Source of the DNA: Alphaproteobacteria bacterium
GTDB lineage: Bacteria > Pseudomonadota > Alphaproteobacteria > Micavibrionales > Micavibrionaceae
Direction of reading: 5' to 3'
Length of the DNA: 20,782 nucleotides
Assembly: GCA_030432775.1 (NCBI GenBank)
Contig: JAUILO010000026.1
Coordinates: 1-20,782 of the forward strand
Position numbers and translations under genes: made by a program. Shown here in pieces: positions 15,948 to 20,782 of this stretch. Positions within the stretch are counted from its first letter, which is position 1. Each line of letters opens with the position of its first letter. Under the pieces are notes generated by a model. It was not told the origin of the DNA. It saw nothing but the letters and a program-made list of their open reading frames with translations, and did no database searches.

Positions 15948-16241
15948 TTAAGCGCCCATATTAAATCGAATAAGAACAATAACCCCATATATAAACGGCA
16001 TGCATATAGGCAGGGATAGATAAATAAAACGTTTTTTACCGGCGACAAAGAAATACACAATGCTCACCAACATAAACAAGAACCAGCAAATCAGACCACC
16101 AGCACCCCACCAAGCCATAAAACTATCGGTTAACTCCGGCAACACGCCCATGATATGAGCCAAATGAAACATAAGAGGTATAACAAAGGCGCCGATCAAA
16201 TTCACAAGCGCGAAAATTATAACTCTGATGAAAATTTGCAT
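15948..16241 (-). CDS. Small integral membrane protein, hypothetical
   Basis: The 97-residue product has three strongly hydrophobic segments (about 5-25, 45-67 and 73-92), a short loop with HLAHIMGVLPELTDS, and a positively charged GKKRF turn between the second and third segments. No known family is recognised. A weak GCGGGC precedes the start. It is downstream of the terminated lipoprotein gene on the same strand and converges with the L,D-transpeptidase gene, so it probably has its own promoter or depends on read-through. The absence of frame breaks and the clear membrane pattern favour a real gene. Confidence 0.6.
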   Translation of the reverse strand: MQIFIRVIIFALVNLIGAFVIPLMFHLAHIMGVLPELTDSFMAWWGAGGLICWFLFMLVSIVYFFVAGKKRFIYLSLPICMPFIYGVIVLIRFNMGA

Positions 16242-16278
16242 AGAACTGCCCGCAAAGAAAATTATCGAAAAGGATTAC

Positions 16279-16315
16279 AAAAAGAAAAACAGGCTGTGTG
16301 ATTAACACCAGCCTG
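16279..16315 (-). terminator. Rho-independent terminator of the small lipoprotein gene
   Basis: On the minus strand, CAGGCTG-G-TGT pairs with ACACAGCCTG: ten base pairs with one bulged G and a short loop. TTTTTCTTTTT follows at once (plus-strand A-tract 16279-16289). It lies about 40 nt after the lipoprotein stop codon and is the clearest intrinsic terminator in the window. Confidence 0.8.
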
Positions 16316-16351
16316 ATTTACATTCTACATTATGTTTTACAAAAACGTAAC

Positions 16352-16543
16352 TTATTTAGTTTGGCTTTTTGTAAATACTTTTTCAGCTGTCATAGGAGCT
16401 TTTTCTGGAACTGTTCCAACTGTACGCTCGTCAGCGAATGGAGCTTTTTGCTCGTATGTGTAATCAGCAGAACCGTCTGTTGAACAAGCTGAAAGTGTTA
16501 CAGCTGCTGCGCCGATAATCATTAATGATACTAATTTTTTCAT
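16352..16543 (-). CDS. Small lipoprotein (63 residues), hypothetical
   Basis: The product starts MKKLVSLMIIGAAAVTLSAC, a lipoprotein signal peptide with lipobox LSAC and lipidated C20, leaving a 44-residue mature chain. That chain is polar, holds YTYEQKAPFADERTVG and ends in Lys (KSQTK). I chose the ATG at 16541-16543 over an open frame reaching 16636, because the signal peptide starts there and GAGAGAAG precedes it. Codon choice differs from neighbours: Ala is always GCA or GCT, and AT-ending codons dominate, as in highly expressed genes. A strong terminator follows. TATAAA on the minus strand (16620-16625) could be its -10. Its function is unknown; a structural envelope role is possible. 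Confidence 0.7.
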   Translation of the reverse strand: MKKLVSLMIIGAAAVTLSACSTDGSADYTYEQKAPFADERTVGTVPEKAPMTAEKVFTKSQTK

Positions 16544-16764
16544 TTTTCTTCTCTCTAGTAGAAAGTTAACAAGGAAACCGTGGGTAAAATGCTCGAAAAA
16601 AGAACATCTTGCAACCTTTTTTATACACAAACACAAAGGTATTGAACACTCTTTTTCAGAATTTTTATTATTTTATTCAAAAATTCCGGTGCATTTTTGA
16701 CACACCACAGCAAAATTCAGCCAAATATGGGGCAATTCAGCAACAATTCACAACCGCTATTTAA

Positions 16765-18096
16765 TTAATCATAACTATCAATTTTTTCGAAATAGGCATC
16801 AATACCGTTCTTTATTGACCCTGCAACTCTTCGTTGATAGTCCGGCTGTGATAAAAGACGGGCTTCGGCTTTATTCGACAAGAAACCGGCTTCAACCAAA
16901 ACAGATGGAATATCCGGTGCTTTTAAAACAGCAAAACCGGCATGACGATGCGGGTTTTCCAGCACACTTACGTGACCGGCCTTCATATGCCCGACCAAAC
17001 TCTTGGCAAAAAAGTTTGACTGGTTCTGCGTATCACGCATCACAAGATCAACCAGAATATCGGCAACTTGTTCATCTTCGACGGATAAATCAACACCGGC
17101 GATTTTATCAGCATTGTTTTCACGCTGTGCCAGCTTGGCGGTCTGCGCGTCAGATGCTTTTTCCGACAAAGTATATACCGACATACCTTTTACACTGGAT
17201 TTGCCAATTGTATCGGCATGGATCGAAACAAATAAATCACCCTTATGTTTACGGGCGAATTCTACGCGCTTGTATAATTTAATATAGACATCTCTATCAC
17301 GAGTAATGACTGCTTTATATTCACCGCTGGCTTCCAATTGCTTTTTAAGCTCCCTTGCCAGCGCCAGCGTAATATTCTTTTCAAAAACACCATTGGCTGC
17401 AATCGCGCCCGGATCAGCACCACCATGCCCCGGATCAATGATGATAGTCGGTTTTTCTCTTCTTTTCTTTGGTGCCGGAACCTGCGGCTTGGGCACAGGT
17501 GTTATCACAGAACTTGCAACCTGAACATTATCGCTTTGCTGTTGGGTCGCACTTTCGGCAACTGGCTGTTTCACTGGCGCTGTTGCCGCAGAACTCACCT
17601 GAGAACTCTGGTCCACTGCACCATCCACATCCAGTACACCGAATATTTTACGCGTGGCACTGTTGTATTCATTCAGGCTAACCGGCTTAAAATCTATAAC
17701 CAAGCGATCTGCCGCGCCCTGAGCCTTACGTAATAAAAATGCATTCTGAACAACCGCAGGCTGTTTAAGGTCAATCACAATACGCGACACCGAAGAATTC
17801 AACTTCCCTTGACGCAAATCTGTTACGCCGCTTCCAGGTGGTCTTTTGATCGCGCCTGATTGCCAATCAAAAGAAGGTAGATCAACAACCAGACGATACG
17901 GATTGGTCAAGGTGAACACACGAAACTTTTCATAGTTACTCAGATCAAGCACTACCCGCACTTTATCCGGGTGAACCCCCACCCGTACATTATCAACAGA
18001 AAAGGCATGCGCCCGCATAGGCATGGCCATAACAAACGCTAGGCATAAAATGCTAAAAATCGCTGTCTGTAGACTACGCAGTGGAAAAATATTCAT
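16765..18096 (-). CDS. amiC: N-acetylmuramoyl-L-alanine amidase (AMIN + Amidase_3, AmiC-like)
   Basis: This periplasmic zinc enzyme cleaves the bond between muramic acid and the stem peptide, typically during daughter-cell separation. The 443-residue product has a signal peptide (1-31, ending MRAHA), an AMIN domain (about 33-140) for septal targeting, a Gln/Ser/Pro-rich linker (about 160-212) and an Amidase_3 domain (about 218-440). Zinc ligands and catalytic residues are H224 (IIIDPGHGG), E239, H293 (FVSIHAD) and E402 (VLVEAGFLSN). The frame is open to an ATG at 18147; I prefer the ATG at 18096 because it puts a normal signal peptide at the N-terminus. It is divergent from rne, a pairing common in alphaproteobacteria. 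Confidence 0.92.
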   Translation of the reverse strand: MNIFPLRSLQTAIFSILCLAFVMAMPMRAHAFSVDNVRVGVHPDKVRVVLDLSNYEKFRVFTLTNPYRLVVDLPSFDWQSGAIKRPPGSGVTDLRQGKLNSSVSRIVIDLKQPAVVQNAFLLRKAQGAADRLVIDFKPVSLNEYNSATRKIFGVLDVDGAVDQSSQVSSAATAPVKQPVAESATQQQSDNVQVASSVITPVPKPQVPAPKKRREKPTIIIDPGHGGADPGAIAANGVFEKNITLALARELKKQLEASGEYKAVITRDRDVYIKLYKRVEFARKHKGDLFVSIHADTIGKSSVKGMSVYTLSEKASDAQTAKLAQRENNADKIAGVDLSVEDEQVADILVDLVMRDTQNQSNFFAKSLVGHMKAGHVSVLENPHRHAGFAVLKAPDIPSVLVEAGFLSNKAEARLLSQPDYQRRVAGSIKNGIDAYFEKIDSYD

Positions 18097-18488
18097 ATTG
18101 GATACACTTAAATCCGGTAAATCTGGTGAAATCGGTTGGCTTATCATCTAAAAAGACTAAATCAATCTAAATGGATAACAAAACAGTTTCAACATATTCT
18201 GCCATATTAATCCATGGCTCAAGCCTAAAAATATGAATTATCATCCCGACAACAAATTCTACTAATTTTTTATTTTATTGGCATATTGTACAAATAATGG
18301 CTTCCAGCACGTTCATACGGTCTACAGCCCATCATAAAAAAGAAAATAAGTTACGCGCACGTATCATTTTTTTGTTGCTGTTACGACCATGTCTTTGTAT
18401 TGTCGCTTTATATCTCCCTTAGTGGTTTTAGCATGTTTGTTTTATTGTTAAGAGTTTCGCTAGCTGCAAGGGTTGGTTAAGAAAAATA

Positions 18489-18573
18489 GGGTAATCACAG
18501 ACCCGAAATTTCTAAGGATACTTTAGGCTGGTCAGGGGATCAGCACATAGCTGATGCACTGGCAAACCTAAAG
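18489..18573 (+). ncRNA. Structured RNA element in the rne 5' leader
   Basis: The core is a 53-nt stem-loop. A 7-bp outer helix pairs CTTTAGG (18521-18527) with CCTAAAG (18567-18573). After a 3x3 internal loop, a 5-bp middle helix pairs 18531-18535 with 18559-18563 (one G-U). After a second 3x3 internal loop, a 6-bp inner helix pairs ATCAGC (18539-18544) with GCTGAT (18550-18555), closing a 5-nt loop. A smaller GGGT/ACCC hairpin precedes it (18489-18504). In enterobacteria a stem-loop in the rne leader mediates feedback control by RNase E. A similar role here is inferred from position and shape, not from sequence identity. Confidence 0.6.
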
Positions 18574-18591
18574 GTTTTAACAACAGTTTTT

Positions 18592-18644
18592 CATGCTTTG
18601 CGCCGCTTTTTATGTCGAATATAGGCATCTCAGGCAGCAGCATG
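18592..18644 (+). promoter_or_regulatory. Hairpin abutting the rne ribosome binding site
   Basis: CATGCT (18592-18597) pairs with AGCATG (18639-18644), and GCC (18602-18604) can pair with GGC (18633-18635) inside. The Shine-Dalgarno sequence AGGAG (18647-18651) begins 2 nt after the stem. A structure here could influence ribosome loading or RNase access. The long loop makes the fold less certain than the hairpin at 18521-18573. Confidence 0.35.
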
Positions 18645-18657
18645 ACAGGAGTTTAAC

Positions 18658-20782
18658 ATGACTAAAAAAATGCTTATTGACGCCACCCATGCGGAAGAAA
18701 CGCGGGTAGCGGTAATTGATAAAGAACGCCTTATTGACTTTGATTACGAAAGCAAAGTCCGCAAACAACTTAAAGGCAGTATATTTCTTGCCAAGGTAAC
18801 ACGCGTCGAACCCTCTCTACAGGCCGCATTCGTTAATTTCGGTGGCAACAGACACGGTTTCTTACCTTTTTCTGAAATTCATCCCGACTACTTCCGTATC
18901 CCTATTTCCGACCGCGAAGCTATTTTAGCCGAACAGGAAAAAGAAATGGCTGCACGTCAGGCCGAGGAAGAAAAACTCGACCAGATGGATGAAGACGACG
19001 AGGACGAAACAGATACAGAATCAGAAGATGATGCGGATATCGATGATATAGAAGATGACGCATCTGATAATGACGAAGACGACGAGAGCGAAGAAGACGA
19101 GGACGAAGTCAATGGTAACGTCAAAGAAGACGAACCAGACGAAAGTGACGACGAAAACGGCAATACGCCACGCAGCAACAAGCGTAACAATAACAATAGA
19201 CGCAATAACGGCCGTAACAATAACGGCCGTAACAACAATAATAAACGCCGCGCCAAACGTGGCCGCAGTGTTGAACATGTTGGTGGTGACAGCGTTGATA
19301 CAGACCGCCCATTACGCCCTTCATTCCACAAGAACTACAAAATTCAGGAAGTTGTGAAACGCGGACAGATTATGCTGATCCAGGTTTCAAAAGAAGAACG
19401 CGGCAATAAAGGTGCTGCGGTCACATCCATTATCTCGCTGCCTGGACGTTACTGTGTATTGATGCCAAACAGCCCTCGCGCCGGTGGCGTTAGCCGTAAG
19501 ATTGCGAACTTCAAAGACCGTAAACGTATGCGCGAAATTCTAAATGAATTGAATGTGCCAGAAGGCATGTCGGTTATTTTGCGGACAGCCGGTGTTGAAA
19601 GAACAAAGGCCGAGATCAAACGTGATCTGGATTACCTATTAAAACTTTGGGATAATGTGCGTGAATTAACACTAAACTCAACAGCGCCAGCCGTTGTTCA
19701 CGAGGAAGGACATCTGACACGCCGTTCTATTCGTGACATTTACTCACGCGATATCGAAGAAATTATCGTTGCTGGTGAAGCTGGATACAAAAATGCCAGA
19801 GACATCATGAAAATGATGATCCCATCACATGCGAAAAAAGTGATCGAATACAAGGATGACCACATCCCACTATTCCAGCGCTACCATGTTGAAAACCAAA
19901 TCAACGAAATCGGGCTACCCGAAGCAACTCTTCCATCTGGCGGTTACCTTGTAATCAACCCAACAGAAGCGCTTGTATCGATTGATGTGAACTCTGGCCG
20001 TGCGACAAAAGAACGTCACATTGAAGAGACAGCATTAAATACAAACATGGAAGCAGCCGAAGAAGTCGCAAGACAACTTAAGCTTCGTGACCTCGGCGGC
20101 TTGGTCGTGATTGATTTTATCGATATGGAAGATCGTCGCAACAACCGTAAAGTCGAACAAAAGCTGAAACGCGCATTATCAACTGATCGTGCCCGTATTC
20201 AGGTTGGACGTATTTCCTCATTTGGTCTGCTTGAACTTTCAAGACAGCGCCTCAACCCAAGCTTAACAGAAGCACAATTTGTGAAATGTGATAGCTGTCA
20301 CGGTATTGGTTACGTCCGCAGCATCGATTCAACTGCAATCATGGCTATTCGTGCCCTTGAAGAAACAGGTGTTAAAGGCATTGATGGCGAAGTTGTCATG
20401 AAAATACCAAACGCAGTGGCTGTGTATATACTCAACCACAAACGTGATGCACTGGCCGAGATTGAAAAACGCTACAAATTCCACCTGACTATCGAAGTCG
20501 CCGAGGATTGTGGTGTTGCCGGTTACATTATTGAACACGATAAGAGTGATGCTAATAATGCCGCTTCACAAAGCAACAACAACAAGTCACGCAACAACAA
20601 CAACCGCAATAACGATAATAACCGCGGTGATGGCAATGCGGATAAAGACGGCGAGGAAAGCGGAAACCGTAAAGGTGGTAGACGCCGTGGCAGACGCGGC
20701 GGAAGACGTCGTAACAATCAAGACAGAGATCAGAACAACGAAAACACTGACAACAACCAGAATCCGACTGACAACAAGCAGG
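18658..20782 (+). CDS. rne: Ribonuclease E, partial at right edge
   Basis: RNase E is the single-strand endonuclease that starts most mRNA decay and processes rRNA and tRNA. The start is fixed by AGGAG 6 nt before the ATG. 708 codons are present with no stop. The S1 domain is split: residues 1-80 and about 222-290 flank an insertion of about 140 residues, first acidic (about 101-166), then Asn/Arg-rich (172-203). Catalytic aspartates D443 and D486 and zinc-link cysteines C544 and C547 are shifted by exactly 140 from the E. coli D303, D346, C404 and C407. After about residue 650 an Asn/Arg/Gly-rich scaffold region begins, with GGRRRGRRGGRRR at about 676-688, and it continues off the window. 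Confidence 0.95.
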   Translation, partial: MTKKMLIDATHAEETRVAVIDKERLIDFDYESKVRKQLKGSIFLAKVTRVEPSLQAAFVNFGGNRHGFLPFSEIHPDYFRIPISDREAILAEQEKEMAARQAEEEKLDQMDEDDEDETDTESEDDADIDDIEDDASDNDEDDESEEDEDEVNGNVKEDEPDESDDENGNTPRSNKRNNNNRRNNGRNNNGRNNNNKRRAKRGRSVEHVGGDSVDTDRPLRPSFHKNYKIQEVVKRGQIMLIQVSKEERGNKGAAVTSIISLPGRYCVLMPNSPRAGGVSRKIANFKDRKRMREILNELNVPEGMSVILRTAGVERTKAEIKRDLDYLLKLWDNVRELTLNSTAPAVVHEEGHLTRRSIRDIYSRDIEEIIVAGEAGYKNARDIMKMMIPSHAKKVIEYKDDHIPLFQRYHVENQINEIGLPEATLPSGGYLVINPTEALVSIDVNSGRATKERHIEETALNTNMEAAEEVARQLKLRDLGGLVVIDFIDMEDRRNNRKVEQKLKRALSTDRARIQVGRISSFGLLELSRQRLNPSLTEAQFVKCDSCHGIGYVRSIDSTAIMAIRALEETGVKGIDGEVVMKIPNAVAVYILNHKRDALAEIEKRYKFHLTIEVAEDCGVAGYIIEHDKSDANNAASQSNNNKSRNNNNRNNDNNRGDGNADKDGEESGNRKGGRRRGRRGGRRRNNQDRDQNNENTDNNQNPTDNKQ
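19204..19233 (+). repeat. Perfect 15-bp tandem duplication inside rne
   Basis: AATAACGGCCGTAAC occurs twice head-to-tail (19204-19218 and 19219-19233), encoding a repeated Asn-Asn-Gly-Arg-Asn in the basic part of the S1 insertion. The unit is a multiple of three, so changes in copy number would stay in frame. Confidence 0.9.

Larger units (their letters stand above)
18148..18657. other. Divergent amiC-rne intergenic region with long rne leader
   Basis: This is the largest gap in the window at about 510 nt (560 from the preferred amiC start). It should hold promoters for both genes, but I found no convincing -35/-10 pair. The left two thirds are AT-rich, with a run of T at 18366-18373. Two tiny ORFs (18389-18451 and 18433-18480) lack ribosome binding sites. 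The right part (18481-18650) is rich in inverted repeats, listed separately. A long leader is expected for rne because the gene is autoregulated through its 5' UTR in enterobacteria. Confidence 0.6.

Noticed and set aside
16544..16636. Longer form of the small lipoprotein
   Set aside because: The extension would bury the lipoprotein signal peptide behind 31 residues; the internal ATG has a ribosome binding site and a standard signal peptide.
16659..16686. GAATTTTT/AAAAATTC inverted repeat after amiC
   Set aside because: It is nearly all A and T, likely by chance in this AT-rich gap, and would make a weak stem.
18352..18373. TACG/CGTA hairpin followed by a T-run in the amiC-rne gap
   Set aside because: The stem is only 4 bp and no gene ends upstream on that strand, so a terminator has nothing to terminate.
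18389..18480. Two tiny hydrophobic ORFs (20 and 15 codons) in the rne leader
   Set aside because: Neither has a Shine-Dalgarno sequence, and such short hydrophobic frames are expected by chance in T-rich DNA.
18957..19331. Minus-strand Ser/Leu-rich ORF
   Set aside because: It is the antisense of the acidic and Asn/Arg-rich repeats of rne; its low-complexity composition is an artefact of that codon pattern.

Overview
The window reads as a stretch of alphaproteobacterial chromosome of modest GC content (mid-40s per cent by eye) holding mostly housekeeping and cell-envelope genes. This assignment rests on the gene order radA-cvpA-purF-SDR, the order yfgM-bamB-der, a heparinase-like protein beside rpe, a dimeric NADP-type isocitrate dehydrogenase, an RNase E with a very long insertion in its S1 domain, and a LexA-type box of the alphaproteobacterial form GTTC-N7-GTTC. 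I see no transposase, integrase, CRISPR array, tRNA or rRNA gene.

Layout. (1) 1-2650: an AT-rich leader, then rpe and a heparinase II/III-like gene in one operon, then three small hairpins. (2) 2825-7510, plus strand: an SOS-type box, radA, a possible 28-codon leader ORF, cvpA, purF (overlapping cvpA by 8 nt) and an SDR oxidoreductase. This block covers recombination repair and purine entry. (3) 7619-7985: a well-formed promoter and a small orphan gene. (4) 8038-12943, minus strand: a thioredoxin-like gene, then yfgM, bamB, csaA and der, which combine secretion, outer-membrane assembly and ribosome assembly. (5) 13005-14635: an extended -10 promoter, a small and probably frameshifted gene, and icd. 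(6) 14697-18096: an envelope block with an L,D-transpeptidase, a small membrane protein, a 63-residue lipoprotein with its own terminator, and an AMIN/Amidase_3 amidase. (7) 18148-20782: a 510-nt gap carrying a structured RNA leader, then rne, which runs off the right edge.

No complete novel defence or mobile system is visible. The most promising undescribed items are regulatory or small: the 53-nt imperfect hairpin in the rne leader, the SOS box directly upstream of radA, the coupled leader ORF before cvpA, the lipoprotein that uses unusual codons and ends in lysine next to an L,D-transpeptidase, and the disrupted small gene upstream of icd.
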